The notes under the pieces: model-generated
The model's input: only the letters and a program-made list of their open reading frames with translations
Told to the model about the DNA's origin: nothing
The model's database searches: none
Translations under genes and position numbers: made by a program
Source of the DNA: Prorocentrum cordatum
Taxonomy: Eukaryota > Sar > Dinophyceae > Prorocentrales > Prorocentraceae
Assembly: GCA_963575745.1 (NCBI GenBank)
Contig: CAUYUJ010012781.1
Span: 99,215-163,214, forward strand
Direction of reading: 5' to 3'
DNA length: 64,000 nucleotides
Shown: in pieces, positions 52,481-64,000 of the stretch
Layout of the letters: each line of letters starts with the position of its first letter
Numbering within the stretch: position 1 is the stretch's first letter

Positions 52481-53070
52481 TCCCAGCGGGTACTGCAGGG
52501 CAAATTGGCTTGTACATGCACAGCCTCTACCTCCTTACCCGGAAGCCGCGCCCTACTTGTTCACCCCAGATTGAGTACGCCAGGGCGTGCACCACCTGTT
52601 TACTTGGCTGGTGTACCACGGGCGCCGTACACGCCCCAAGGGCGGCGGCCTGGGTAAACAGGTGATGCCCGCCCCCCGCTTTCAAGCATCAACGGTTGTC
52701 GCCGGAGAGAAGAGGAGGAGAGGGGGGACGAGAAGGCGGAGAGGACGAAGCTTGGAAGGAGGAGAAGGCGATGTTCGGGCAAGGAGAAGCGGGAGAGGCG
52801 CGAATGCCACCGATCCCCTTGGGAGGTAATGCCACGAGCGTTGGGTCGTGCACTCTGCGTGCCATTCGGTCCCCGTTCGCGCGCGTCGCTGGCGCGTGCT
52901 CATCGCTCCCATCTCTGCAGCTTCCGCCCGCTCCCTCCGTCTGCCTTTCTTTCCCGCCGTTCTTTTCCGCATCCTTCTCTGCCTCCTTCCGCTCTCCCTG
53001 CTGGTGTTTGGTTCGCACCCGTCGCGGCCCGTGGCCGATGTCAAACCGACCCTGTTCTCCAGGACGAGGG
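52481..53070. other. No gene recognised
   Basis: Unique sequence with a purine-rich patch at 52700-52800. Frames lack domains. Confidence 0.5.
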
Positions 53071-53074
53071 GGAG

Positions 53075-53260
53075 TAGGAGGAGGGGGAGGAGGAGGAGGC
53101 GGAGGAGCAGGAGGAGGAGGAGGAGGAGCTGGAGGAGGAGGAGGAGGAGGAGGAGGAGGAGGAGCTGGAGGATGAGGAGGAGGAGGAGGAGGAGGAGGAG
53201 GAGGAGGAGGAAGGAGGAGGAAGGAGGAGGAGGAGGAGGCGGAGGATTCCTCTGGCGTCG
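53075..53260. repeat. (GGA)n purine tract
   Basis: GGA triplets with GGC and GCT interruptions. Confidence 0.95.
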
Positions 53261-53400
53261 GCCTGCCCCTCCCCCTGAGGTGCTCCCCATTCGCGACCAC
53301 CTCGGCCCCCACCGCGAGCGCGCGGACGTCCACGGCGAGCTCCAGGGGATGCCGCGGCTCGACGGGCGGCTGGAGGCGCCTTCCCCCCCCTTCCCTTGCC

Positions 53401-53592
53401 TTAAGTCAGGCCTGTCCCCCTACAGGGGGATTTTCGACGAAAAATCAAACATACCCCAAACATAATCAAACAATAATCCAAAAATGGTCTGGGGACTATT
53501 GTTTGGGTATGTTTTGACCTTTTTGGTGCATTTTTGGGGTATTTTGTTATTTTCGTCGAAAATCCCCCTGTAGGGGGACACACCCGACATAA
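53401..53592. mobile_element. 192-bp TTAAGTC-family TIR element with 8-bp target duplication
   Basis: Left TTAAGTCAGGCCTGTCCCC and right GGGGGACACACCCGACATAA are terminal inverted repeats of about 43 bp extending inward to GATTTTCGACGAAAA. CCCTTGCC precedes (53393-53400) and follows (53593-53600) the element. The interior is AT-rich and non-coding. An 8-bp duplication is typical of hAT-type transposition; the link to any superfamily is inferred. Confidence 0.9.
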
Positions 53593-53649
53593 CCCTTGCC
53601 TCCGAGCCCCTCGCGAGCGTCAGGCGGGAGGCGAGACCTGGACCCGGGG

Positions 53650-53790
53650 GAGGAGGAGGAGGAGGAGGGGGAGGAGGAGGAGGAGGAGGAGGAGGAGGAG
53701 GAGGAGGAGGAGGAGGAGGAGGAGGAGGAGGAGGAGGAGGAGGAGGAGGGGAGGAGGGGGGGAGGAGGAGGAGGAGGAGGAGGTGGAGGA
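53650..53790. repeat. (GGA)n purine tract
   Basis: Pure GGA triplets over about 130 bp. Confidence 0.95.
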
Positions 53791-53794
53791 GCTG

Positions 53795-53865
53795 GGAGCG
53801 TCCGTGCAGGAATGTGCCCAGGAGGCGCCAGACCCTGGAGGATTCCTTATCCGAGGAGGTCGGCG
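53795..53865. repeat. Dispersed ~60-bp repeat, copy 1
   Basis: CAGGAATGTGCCCAGGAGGC and CCAGACCCTGGAGGATTCCT match 63637-63700 closely. Confidence 0.8.
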
Positions 53866-54184
53866 GTGAACTGCACGGCCAAGCCGCGCTCGGTTCTCCG
53901 CCGGCCTCCAGACCCTGGGTTCCCGATCTAACTAATGGTTCTCGATCCAGTGTCCTCGCCATCGCAGATCATGGGAGCCCGGTGTGTCCTCGCAAGGCCG
54001 TGTTCGGAGTGCATTAGCGTGCGGCAGCGTCCTGCAATCGATGTGAATTCGTCGATGTAGCGTCGATTAGCGTAGATTCAGCGTCGAATGGCGTCGATTT
54101 AGCGTCGATCAGCGCCGATTCGCAAGAGCCAACAAGATGACATGATAGGCTTCCATGTGTTGCCCTCGTTGTCGCCTTCTCTCG

Positions 54185-54375
54185 AAGAGGAGCAAGTGCA
54201 TAAACATAAACGTTCGACAACCCGCGCAGATCTCTTGGATCGGCGTTGGCCCCCCTGTCGGCGCTTCTGACGCCGCCCCTGGCGCGCTCCGACGCGCCAG
54301 GGATGGGGGTCCAGCGCCGGTCCAGGAAATCCGCGCCGAGCGCCAAAGTTTATGCAGTTGCTGGTTGTTTTCTTG
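54185..54375 (+). mobile_element. Introner-like palindromic element, copy 8
   Basis: TCGAAGAGGAGCAAGTGCAT, TCTCTTGGATCGGCGTTGG, GACGCCGCCCCTGGCGCG, GGTCCAGCGCCGGTCCAGGA and GAGCGCCAAAGTTTATGC follow the family plan end to end. The T-rich tail lacks a clear AG. Confidence 0.8.
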
Positions 54376-54379
54376 TGCA

Positions 54380-55680
54380 TTGTTTCGCCGATCGGCGCGG
54401 GCCCTCGCAACCCCTCCCCCTCCCCGTGGAGTAGATCTTGGCTGTTTTGGGGCGCCTGTTTTCCAGCAGGCGGAGTCTCCCCCGACGAGCGGCGTTCTCA
54501 ATCCCACGATCCCTTAGCGTTCCGGTTCGCTGGGCCCTCCCCGCGAGGGGCCACAGGGACGGAGGGGCAGCGGCGAGCCAGACTGCCAGGAGGGCCTGGG
54601 CGGTCTAGTCGGTCCGGCAGTTGAGAAGCCATGCGATTGAGACAGCGAGTTTCGAGGTGAGGTCCGAAGAAGGTTTGGTAGAACTGTTGGGATCGCTTCA
54701 AGCTTTCTGGATGAGTTCGGCAGCTGCCAGTGCCGCCAGATTGCTACAGTAGGTTGTGAGAGCGTTGCTTTGCTTGGGGGGCACCCCTTCGCAGCATGGT
54801 GGCCCCCGCAAAGGCAGGCTGGCGGATCGTTGGCTTCTCAAATGCTCGGTGAGCGTGGACTTCACTGGCTTGCTCCTCCTCCTCCTCCACCTCTGCTCCC
54901 ACACGCCCCGTCCTTCTCCTCCTCTCCCTTCGGCCCCCTCCCTCCACTGCTTGCCCTTCGCGCCCGCCCCAGGCGCAGCGTCTCGCCGCAGCCCGGCCGC
55001 GCCAGCGCCGGCGCCGCCACGGCGGGGAGCCTCTCCGCGGTGGCAGCCCGCGACGGCCGCGCCAAGGCGCCCCCGGGGAGATTTCGGGGATTCGGCATCG
55101 CCTGGGCGTGCGCCCCTGAGATCTTAGCGTTGCAATTGGTTTCACCACGGGCGCTTTCGCGCGATTTCGGGCCCCGGGCCGGGACCCTCACGGATCGATC
55201 CGGCTCGAGAAGTGGCGCAGAAAGATGGGGTCCGGGGCTCCAGTGGTATTTTTACGATGATGCATTGTTTTGCAACATCGGATCTCAGGGGCACGTTTTT
55301 CCCCACATGTTTCGTGGGGTTCTGGTTTTCATCCTTGCCGCGTCGCACCCGCATCTCGTCCACACCCACCCCCCCTCCCTCCTCCTTCCCTCCTCCTTTC
55401 CTCCTCCACTTCCTTCCTCCCTTCACCCACACGCAAACCATGCACGGCACGTGCATCAGACACGCGTCTACATGCAGCCGCACGCCTGCACACATTCGCA
55501 CACGCACACAACATATACCATACACCATACAACGCTAGTGCACGCCTGGCATTTTCACTGCGGTTCCAGGGTCGAATCCCCCCCCTGCGAAACTCACCAT
55601 TTCATTATATCATCCTCCGCCTTCTTTCTTCTCGCGCTCCCCTCTCCCTCTCTCTCTCTCTCTCTCTTTCTCCCTCCCTT
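54380..55680. other. No gene recognised
   Basis: About 1.3 kb, mostly unique. A short (CT)n run lies near 55645-55668. An AAGTGGCGCAGAAAGATGGG segment at 55213 recurs at 63256 next to another introner-like fragment. Confidence 0.5.
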
Positions 55681-55689
55681 CCCCAGTAG

Positions 55690-56010
55690 GAGAAGGCAGA
55701 GGCGGAGGAGGAGGAGGCGGAGGAGGAGGAGGAGGAGGAGGCGGAGGAGGAGGAGGCAGAGGAGGAGGAAAGGGAGGTGGAGGAGGAGGAGGAGGAAGAG
55801 GAGGAAGAGGAGGAAAAGGAGGAGGGGGGGGGCAAAAAAGAAGAAGAAGAAAAACAAGTGTGAAACATATTTGTTTCCCTCTTTGTTTGCCCCCCCCCCG
55901 ACACCCTCGAAGCCCGAGGCGGAGGTGGAGGAGGAGGAGCCCTAGGCGGAGGTGGATGAGGAGGAGGCGGAGGCGGAGGCGGAGGCGGAGGAGGAGGCGG
56001 AGGCGGAGGC
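55690..56010. repeat. (GGA)/(GGC) purine-rich tract
   Basis: Hexamer-like GGCGGA and GGAGGA repeats with a short unique interruption near 55865-55915. Confidence 0.9.
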
Positions 56011-56011
56011 G

Positions 56012-57335
<1,324 letters not shown>

Positions 57336-58090
57336 TACTCAGGGCTGGCAGTAACGATCATACCTAGCAAAGGGTTTAGCAGTCGTATGGATTGCTGTAG
57401 TAAGAATAACCTACTGCTGTCGTACCCGGACGTAGTATTAATACCATCGAATTCGAGTGCGTCAGTAATAGTGTTGTAGGACTGGTTTCGTACTGTTGTG
57501 GAACCGTGGGGTACTAGTGTAGTAGTGGCACTGTAGAAGCAGTGCTCTGATACATGGTCCGTAAGAGTAGTACCCAACGATTGCCTGCAATACTGTAATT
57601 GGAATGCCCCACTGCCGCAGCATGGCCAAACATGGTTGTGGTATTATCACAATGCAGTGCTGTAGTACGCTGTAACAGTAGTAGTGGACGCTGTTATAGT
57701 CGTAATGCAACACTGCAGCAGTGCTATGGCATAAGTGATACTTTCGCACTGTACTTGTATGTGTTCCATGCTGGCAGTAGTCGTAATGGAGCTTTAGCGC
57801 GGGAGTACTCACGCACGGCCGCCGTGCCCTAGCAGCGTCGTGCCGCAGTCGTATTGTATGAATCTCATTCTACAGTAATGCTCTGGTACAGTAGTAGTGG
57901 CAATAACAACGTAGTGGTGTCTGTGGGAGCAACACGGTCTTGTAACACTTCAATAGTCTAGCATCGTTGTAATATGGTCGAGCGGTTGTACTAGCAATTG
58001 CGTCGTGGGGGTAGTCGCACCCGAATAATGTGATAGTAGGACTGTTGTAGTAATGATGTGGTCGTAATACCCTAGTATCGCAATAGCAAT
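57336..58090. repeat. Diverged GTAGTA-derived sequence
   Basis: Words such as GTAGTAG, GTACTGTAG and GCAGTAGTCGTAATG recur irregularly, as if an old AGT satellite had decayed. The strand composition bias continues from the pure tract. No gene is seen. Confidence 0.6.
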
Positions 58091-58094
58091 TGAA

Positions 58095-58300
58095 GGTATG
58101 AGGCCCAGCCTAGGCGCTGGCTGAGGTTAGGCCCAGGCCAAGGCTCAGGCTGAGGCTGAGGCTTAGCTTAGGCTGAGGCTGAGGCGCAGGCTCAGTTAGG
58201 CTAAGGCTTAGGCTAGGCTTGGGACTGGCTTAGGCTGCCGCTGAAGCCCAGGCTGAGGTTTGGACGAGGTTCGGGCTAGGCTGAGGTGTAGGCCAGGCCG
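58095..58300. repeat. Degenerate GGCTGA/GGCTTA hexamer repeat
   Basis: About thirty irregular hexamers (AGGCTGAGGCTTAGGCTAGG style). It is not a telomere repeat of a known type. Confidence 0.8.
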
Positions 58301-58309
58301 AGGGGGTTG

Positions 58310-58880
58310 GAGTGCTATCCGTTTCGTGCTCGCAAAGCGTGGCAGATGTGGCACACCCTCGACACCACAGGGAGTGCGCAAAGCGTGGCAGGCGTGGAAT
58401 TTTTTCGACGCAACAGGGGCTGCGCAGTTGGTGGGGGCGCTATCCGTGTCGGTTCCGCAAGTCGTGGCAGGCGTGGCACATCCTCGACACCACAGGGGTT
58501 GAGCTGGGGGCGGGAGCGCTATCCGTTTCGGGCTCGCAAAGCGTGGCAAGCGTGGCGCATCCACGGCACCACAGGGGACGCGCTGGGGATGGGGGCGCTA
58601 TCCGTTTCGGGCTCGCACAGCGTGGCAGGCGCGGCACTTCCTCGACACCGCAGTGGGTGAGTTAGGGGTGAGAGCGCTATCCGTTTCGGGCTCGCAAAGC
58701 GTGGCACGTGTGGCATATCGTCGACACCTTGGGGGGTGAGCTGGGGGTGGGAGCTCCATCCGTTCTGGTCTTGCAAAAAGTGGCAAGCGCGCCATTTCCT
58801 CGACACCACAGGGGCTGCGGTGAAGGGGGGAAACTGTCCGTTTCGTGCTCGCAAAACGCGGCAGGCGAGCCCGCATGTTA
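58310..58880. repeat. ~85-bp satellite, third family
   Basis: Seven units carry GCGCTATCCGTTTCGGGCTC, GCAAAGCGTGGCAGGCGTGG and CTCGACACCACAGGGG. Confidence 0.9.
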
Positions 58881-59145
58881 TCCAGAATGGTAAACACCTT
58901 GGCTCAAGCCGTTTCGGCGTGCACGCGCTTCCACGCAGTCTCGCCTGTGATTCCGTTTGAGGGCAGCAACCGCGGTACCTGCGCGTGGCAGGCATGCCGC
59001 CCAAAATTGCCACGGACGCCTTGCCACCTCCGTGTTTGGCGACAAAGAACGCAATGATTCAGATGGGTGGCGAGGTCAGCTAGGAGAACTTGCGCAGATA
59101 TGCCCATGAAGTGGTGCTGTGTGCATTTAATGCGTACCGCCGCCA
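58881..59145. other. No gene recognised
   Basis: Unique spacer between two related satellites. Confidence 0.5.
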
Positions 59146-59149
59146 GCTA

Positions 59150-59590
59150 AACAATTTGTGGCCTGACGTGGCCTAGCTGGCGTGGCATATTCTCGGCGCC
59201 ATAGGGGGTGCGCGGGGCGTGATCTCTGAGCGCGGCCGCTATCCGAGACGGTCGTCCACGGCGTAGCAAGCGTGGCACTTTCTCGACACCGCAGGGGGCG
59301 TGCAGGGGGTGGTCTTTGAGCGCGGCCGCTATCCGAACCGGTCGTCCAGGGCATAGTAGGCGTGGCGTATCTCGACACTATAGGGAGTGCGCAAGGGGTG
59401 GTATCTGAGCGCGGCCGCTATCCGAGCCAGTCGTCCAGGGCGTAGCAGTCGTGGCACTTTCTCGCCACAGTACGGGGTGCGCAGGGGGTGGTCTCTGAGC
59501 GCGGCCGCTATCCGAGCCCGTCGTCCAGGGCATAGCAAGCTCGGCTTACTCTCGACGCCCAAGGGGGGCCGCAGGGAACGGCCACCAAGA
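59150..59590. repeat. ~100-bp satellite related to the previous array
   Basis: Four units contain CTCGACACC, GGGGTGGTCTCTGAGCGCGG, CCGCTATCCGAG and CGTCCAGGGCATAGCA. Shared words (CTATCCG, CTCGACAC) suggest descent from the 58310 unit. Confidence 0.85.
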
Positions 59591-60335
59591 TCATTGTCAC
59601 ATGCTTCACTTCAGCTATCATCGCCCCGACCATAATATAAGTATGCGGGGTTTCTCGGTAGCGTAATTCGGCAAGGGCCATCGGGGAGCATTTGAGGTTT
59701 TGAATCCTTTCAGGAAAGGAAAAAAGAAAACGCGCACGGAGGCGAAGCATGCACTGTGGATGGAGGTCCGAGCGAGGGCGAGGGGAGGGGGTGGGCCCCC
59801 GAGGGGCGCTTGTCGAGGATCCTCAGGGCGCGTATCGGCCCAGCGTGCGTGTTTGTGTTTCCCCCGTTCAGCCCCCACTGGTAGACCATTGCATCGCCTG
59901 CGTCGCGTGGAATGGTTTCGGTGGACAAACACACGCCGGCGCCGCCAGGCGCTCTGAGGATCATCAAGCCTGCGGGGGGCCATCGGGGGCCGCCCCAGGA
60001 CCCCCCGTGGGCGGGCAAAGAAACATGACCGTATCCATTTCCTCGCTGGCGAGCCCCTGGGCCGTGTGACCCCTTGGGCACGTAGTGTTTCTCCGCGGAT
60101 GCCTCGCGCAGAGCGTACCCACGCGATCGCGTATCCACGGCGTCGCGCCCCCGAGTCCAGACCGCGAGGGCGGGGATATGGGTTGAGTCTGTTCCTGGGC
60201 CAGGCCCCCTGCCTTTTCTGTAAAGTTGCACGAGGGAACCTGACACCCTCGGGGGGCGGGGGCGCTCGAGGGCCCTCTTGTCTCTGATGACCGAGGGCGT
60301 GCGCGCGCGGGGATCGGCTGACGGAGCGGGTGGGC
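59591..60335. other. No gene recognised
   Basis: Unique sequence. A 274-codon minus-strand frame is partly the (GAC)n shadow. Confidence 0.45.
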
Positions 60336-60339
60336 CCAC

Positions 60340-60535
60340 GACGACGACGCCGACGACGCCGCTTCCGCCGCCGCCGACGACGACAACGACGACGACAACG
60401 CGCGCGGAACCGTTTCTGGGGACCAGCAATACCGACGACGACGACGAAGACGACGACGGCGATGACGAAGACGATGACGCCGACAACGCCGCCGACGACG
60501 ACGATGACGACGTCAACGACGACGACGATGTCAAA
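60340..60535. repeat. (GAC)n microsatellite
   Basis: GAC/GCC triplets with GAT and AAC variants, adjoining module T. Confidence 0.95.
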
Positions 60536-60805
60536 ACTGTTCGCGTCTATCTGCTCGCGTGCATCTCAACACCTATATCCCAGGCCCCCGATACCCGCCC
60601 TCTTCGTCTCTGATCGTACCCCCCCTGGGGATCTTTCCTACCTGCCGCGTGTAGTTGGCACAGCCGCTAAAACAGGGGAAGGAAATGACGAGGGAAGAGA
60701 CAAGGGGGAGGGAGAAGGATGGAGCACGAGAGAGATTTGCAGGAGGAAGGTTAGGAGCAAGAGCACAAGCGGCTGAGCGGGAGCTGTTGTCGTCGCAGTT
60801 GGCCG
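60536..60805. repeat. Dispersed module T, copy 3 (inverted)
   Basis: AACTGTTCGCGTCTATCTGC, GTGCATCTCAACACC, ATACCCGCCCTCTTCGTC and ATCTTTCCTACCTGC are the complement of 33260-33410, and the purine-rich part (60670-60760) is the complement of the pyrimidine part of copy 1. Confidence 0.85.
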
Positions 60806-60819
60806 TTTTCCAATGAGAG

Positions 60820-61030
60820 AGAATTGCGACGATGTCTCGAACGAAAGCGCTGTCCCTGAATTGGTAGGCCTCTCTGGCCAAGGCGCCGGGAGCAAATAGT
60901 GAAGACATATCGAGCGGTACCGTCGTCGTCGTGGCTATCCGTTTAACAATTGGGGCGAAATGCAAAAATGTCTCGAACACTCATTGAACCGAAATGTCGA
61001 ATGGTCTTCGGTCCATCTCGCCACAGCGCC
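60820..61030. repeat. ~115-bp repeat unit related to 61840-62345
   Basis: GATGTCTCGAACGAAAGCGC, GGCCTCTCTGGCC and ATATCGAGCGGTACCGTCGT match units of the later array. Confidence 0.75.
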
Positions 61031-61079
61031 TGGGTTGTTGGTATGAAGCCTATTGGATGTGCATTGTGATCTCGTGGGA

Positions 61080-61730
61080 GGTTTCTCGGGGGCCTCTTCG
61101 CGGCAGTTTCGACGCCTCTTGGGGCCGGTTGGGGACCTCTCGGGGCCTCTTTTGGGTCTCTTGAGGGTCTCTTGGGGCCTCTTGTGGGCCTCTTGGGGCC
61201 TCTTGGTGCCTCCTGGGCGCCTCTTAGGGGCCTTCTGTGGGCTTCTTGGGGCAGAAGGCTCGGTTTGTCGGTTCGTGTTCCCTCTTGTGGACTCTTTTCG
61301 GGGCTGCCTTGGGGCCGTTTTGTGCCGTTTCTGGTGCCTCTTGGGCTACCTTGGGGCCTCTTGGGCAATTTTTAAGCCCTCCTGGAGGCCTCTTGGGCGG
61401 TCTTGGGGCGGTCTTGGGGGCCTCTAGGGCCGTCTGAGAGCGTCGGGAAGCTGATAAGGCGAGAAGGCCAACAAACATTCAAACACCTATGGAAAGTCAA
61501 TGATGATGGTCTCTTGGGGCCCTCTTGGGAGGCCTGTTGGAGGCTTCTTTGGCCGTCTCGGAGGCCTCCTGGGCCGTCTTGAGCCAATCCTGGGCGTCTT
61601 GGAGCGATCGTTCGGCGACTCGGGTCCCTCTTGGACCGTCTTGGGGGATTATTGGGCCCTGATGGCCCGTCTTGGGGCCGAGGAAGTCTCACGGGGAACC
61701 GCGAGAAGCCCTTGGGAGATTTGGGCCGAG
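61080..61730. repeat. CTCTTGGGGCC minisatellite with AT-richer core
   Basis: Degenerate 10-12-bp units on both sides of a core at about 61450-61510 (AATGATGATGGTC, CAAACACCTATGG). It is inverted relative to 3340-3815. Confidence 0.85.
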
Positions 61731-61839
61731 GGGCTCCGAACTGAACCCTTTACGAACTCCTGAGGAGTGACGGCTGGGGCTTACAGGGCATTGGGCAGAG
61801 GACCTGAGGACACGCCCACTCCGTGCCCAGCGGCACGGT

Positions 61840-62345
61840 GGCAGATATGGATGTCTCGAACGAGAGCTCCGTTCCTGATTTGGGGGGCTTCTCTGGCCAA
61901 AGGGAGTAGACTGCAAGGAGGTATCGAGCGGGAGCCGTTCTCGTCGCAGCTGGGCCTCCACCTATTTGAATGAAGTGCGAAGAAATCTAGAGAGAGAGCC
62001 GTTTATGAGTTTCGGGGCTTCTCTGGCCAGGGCATCTCGGAATCAATTGCGAGGAAGTATCGGGCGCTAGCCGTTGTCGTCGTAGCTGGGCCTTCGCCAA
62101 CTTGAGCGACTTGCGAAGGAGTCTCGAGAGAGAGCGCCGTTCCTGAGTTTTGGGGCCTCTCTGGCCAGGGCGTTTCCGAATAAATTGCGGCAAGTGTCGA
62201 GCGGGAGCAGTGTCGTCGTAGCTGGGCCTCCACTACTCTCTGGCCAGGGCGTCTCGGAATAGATTGCGAGGAAGTATCGAGCGGGAACCGCTGCCGTTGT
62301 AGGTGGGCCTTCAAGAACCCACATTTACACCCAAGCCCCCGCTCG
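61840..62345. repeat. ~115-bp tandem repeats
   Basis: Four units carry GAGAGCGCCGTTCCTGAGTT, TCTCTGGCCAGGGCG, TTGCGAGGAAGTATCGAGCG and GTCGTCGTAGCTGGGCCT. Confidence 0.9.
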
Positions 62346-62397
62346 AGCGGGAGCCTCGTTGTCACAGAACATGTAGCTGGCATCGAGGCGAAAGCGC

Positions 62398-62912
62398 GTG
62401 GAACCGCTTCCGGAGATCAACATGAACCATTCTCTAGAACTGGCAGCGACGATGACGACGACGACGAAGACGACGGCGGCGGCGGCGGCGACGACGACGA
62501 CGACGGCGTCCACGGCGTTCTCGGCGTCCACGACGACGACGACGACGGCGTCCAGCACGGCGGCGGCGGCGGCGGCGGCAGCGACGGCGCAGCAGAAGAG
62601 TGGCGCCGAGTGGCGCCGGAGGCGACGGCGGCGGCGAGCGGCGCCGAGCGGCGCGGGCTGCAGCGCCGAGCGGCGCAAGGCGGGCGCCACGGCGGCCGGG
62701 GGCCGCAGCAGGCGCGGCTCGCCCTGCGGCGCACCGTCGGCGCCCTGCGCCGCCTTCGCGCGCGAGGCGGGCGGCGCGTCGGCGCGCCCGCGCCGCCGCA
62801 GTCGTCTGCCGCCGCAGTCGCACGCCCGCCCTGCGGAGCGGAGCGACGAGCTACCCTCCCGCCCCGCGGAGCGGTGGGCAGCTCCTCGTGCCCAGACCTC
62901 CTTGCGTCGTGA
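62398..62912 (+). other. (GAC)/(GGC)n tract with GC-rich open block (possible exon, weak)
   Basis: One frame from ATG 62398 (MEPLPEINMNHSLELAATM) stays open through (GAC)n/(GGC)n (62450-62590) and a very GC-rich Arg/Ala/Pro block. The start has normal composition, which is mildly suggestive, but the rest could be composition-driven. Confidence 0.25.
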
Positions 62913-63184
62913 AGAAATCACGACGGAGGGTTTTTCGCTATTTTCGCCCTCTGGAGGTCCTCACCGGGCCTCAGGACCGTCAAAAAACGACTCAGGATGG
63001 AAAACCGGTCCCGGGGAAAGGGTCCAGACTTCTGGGGGTCGACGTTGTGAGAAAAAACACGTCGTCGGGGCTCTGGGTGAGAACCGAGGAGTGCGTCGTG
63101 GCGCCACCCATGATCGCCACCTTCCACACCTTCTGACCGGCAGGTGGCTGATTTGGCGATCCTCGCGGGAGACGAAACATGGCA

Positions 63185-63310
63185 CAGATGTATAAATTTC
63201 CGGGGCGCCGCGCAGATTTCTGCGATTGGCGACGGAGCCCCCCTGGCGCTCGCAAAAGTGGCGCAGAAGGATGGGGTCTATAGGGCTTCTGTCCTGGCTT
63301 TTCGCGGTGT
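63185..63310 (+). mobile_element. Introner-like element, truncated or rearranged copy
   Basis: GGGGCGCCGCGCAGATTTCT, GGCGACGGAGCCCCCCTGGC and GCGCTCGC look like the left arm and core. The right side is replaced by AAAGTGGCGCAGAAGGATGG, also seen at about 55213. Confidence 0.45.
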
Positions 63311-63636
63311 TGCACTGATGTGGCAGCGCGTCAGATCTAGGGGCTCTGCTCTACCCAGTGAGTGCGTGTGCGTGCACGTGTATGCGAAGGGATACTTATC
63401 TATCTCGTTGATTCTCTGACTTTACGCTATGCTAGGATACCAGCCCATGCTGACATGCGTCACGCACGCATCGCCACGCATCTCAGTGGAGTCACTACCT
63501 TCACTGCCTTGTTGATGCGCCCCGGCGGCTCGCTTTTGCCTACGCTCCTCCGAGATCCGCGTCAGATCTCAGGCTACCTCGTCGAGGCACGCTTTTGCGG
63601 ACGCCTCTCAGAGAGTGGAGTCATTACGGTGTAAGC

Positions 63637-63700
63637 GTTCGTTCAGGAATGTGCCCAGGAGGCTCCAGACCCTGGAGGACTCCTCAATTTTCCTGATGAG
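63637..63700. repeat. Dispersed ~60-bp repeat, copy 2
   Basis: TCAGGAATGTGCCCAGGAGG and CCAGACCCTGGAGGACTCCT match 53795-53865. Confidence 0.8.
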
Positions 63701-64000
63701 GATGGTGGTGGTATCATGCGGTATCTATCCGTCGAGAATAAAAGAACCCCTAAACATAATAACGCAATGAAGACGCAGTCCAGCTGATGTTCCCGTCCTT
63801 GCATTGGGGACCATCCGTCTGGTGGTCTGGTTTGCTACATCTGCGGGCAGGGCTCCCCGTCCCTCAAGCTTCCTGGGGCATCTCCACCGGGGTCCGCTCT
63901 CAAAGGGCCAGGGGCCCCTTGCTTGCGAGTCGTCTATGTAGCCAAGCCTCGCCGATGTGCCGCCGCCGCACCTCGCCGCCGTGCCCCGGCGGAGCCCGCC
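63701..64000. other. No gene recognised
   Basis: Unique sequence to the window end; nothing supportable. Confidence 0.5.

Noticed and set aside
55560-55600. GGGTCGAATCC, similar to a tRNA T-loop
   Set aside because: No acceptor stem, D-loop or anticodon arm can be placed upstream at the right spacing.
62434-62823. Arg-rich minus-strand frames
   Set aside because: They arise from GC composition and GAC/GGC triplets; no domain is visible.

Overview
This window looks like nuclear DNA of a dinoflagellate. A perfect 22-nt dinoflagellate spliced-leader (DinoSL) sequence lies at 37174-37195. The genome is GC-rich and crowded with microsatellites, and genes are sparse. A degenerate retroelement ends in an RNase H domain with a Cys-containing tail. 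A family of palindromic, introner-like elements carries splice-acceptor-like right ends. I cannot name the species. Bacterial features (operons, ribosome binding sites, CRISPR, tRNA or rRNA genes) are absent or were not found.

Only a few segments look like real coding sequence. (1) 12197-13033 is the large 3' exon of a CS-domain/cyclophilin fusion; its first exon or exons are not resolved. (2) 30021-31677 is a secreted polyhydroxybutyrate-depolymerase/feruloyl-esterase-like alpha/beta hydrolase with a signal peptide, a small predicted intron and an introner-like insertion between exons. (3) 37343-38866 is an intron-less 507-codon frame of shortened, PPR-derived repeats lying 148 bp downstream of the DinoSL sequence, which suggests a retrogene. 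(4) 24880-26429 is a broken 3' end of a retrotransposon ORF (RNase H). Several Ala/Arg-rich, very GC-rich open blocks (11608-11840, 43840-44156, 49130-49410, 62398-62912) could be exons but are weakly supported.

The rest is repeats. 0-11 kb: (GGA)n/(CCT)n tracts, a 165-bp TIR element, first copies of several dispersed families, and a 157-bp near-perfect palindrome. 11-17 kb: cyclophilin gene, a TIR element that swallowed a minisatellite, and an ~85-bp satellite. 17-24 kb: purine tracts, a 158-bp TIR element flanked by 31-bp direct repeats, and a ~0.9-kb tandem duplication. 24-29.3 kb: foldback element, retroelement relic, and a 2.1-kb satellite in the opposite orientation to the first array. 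29.3-38.9 kb: hydrolase gene, 45-bp tandem repeats, microsatellite-linked modules, the spliced leader and the PPR-like gene. 39-53 kb: a 510-bp (TCC)n tract, duplicated modules, two adjacent palindromes, a second foldback element and a cluster of introner-like copies. 53-64 kb: a TIR element with 8-bp target duplication, a 1.3-kb (AGT)n satellite and four further tandem-repeat arrays.

The genes show no sign of a shared pathway. The common theme is repeat and element activity: introner-like insertions splitting or flanking exons, retroposition marked by the spliced leader, and families of small TIR/foldback elements.
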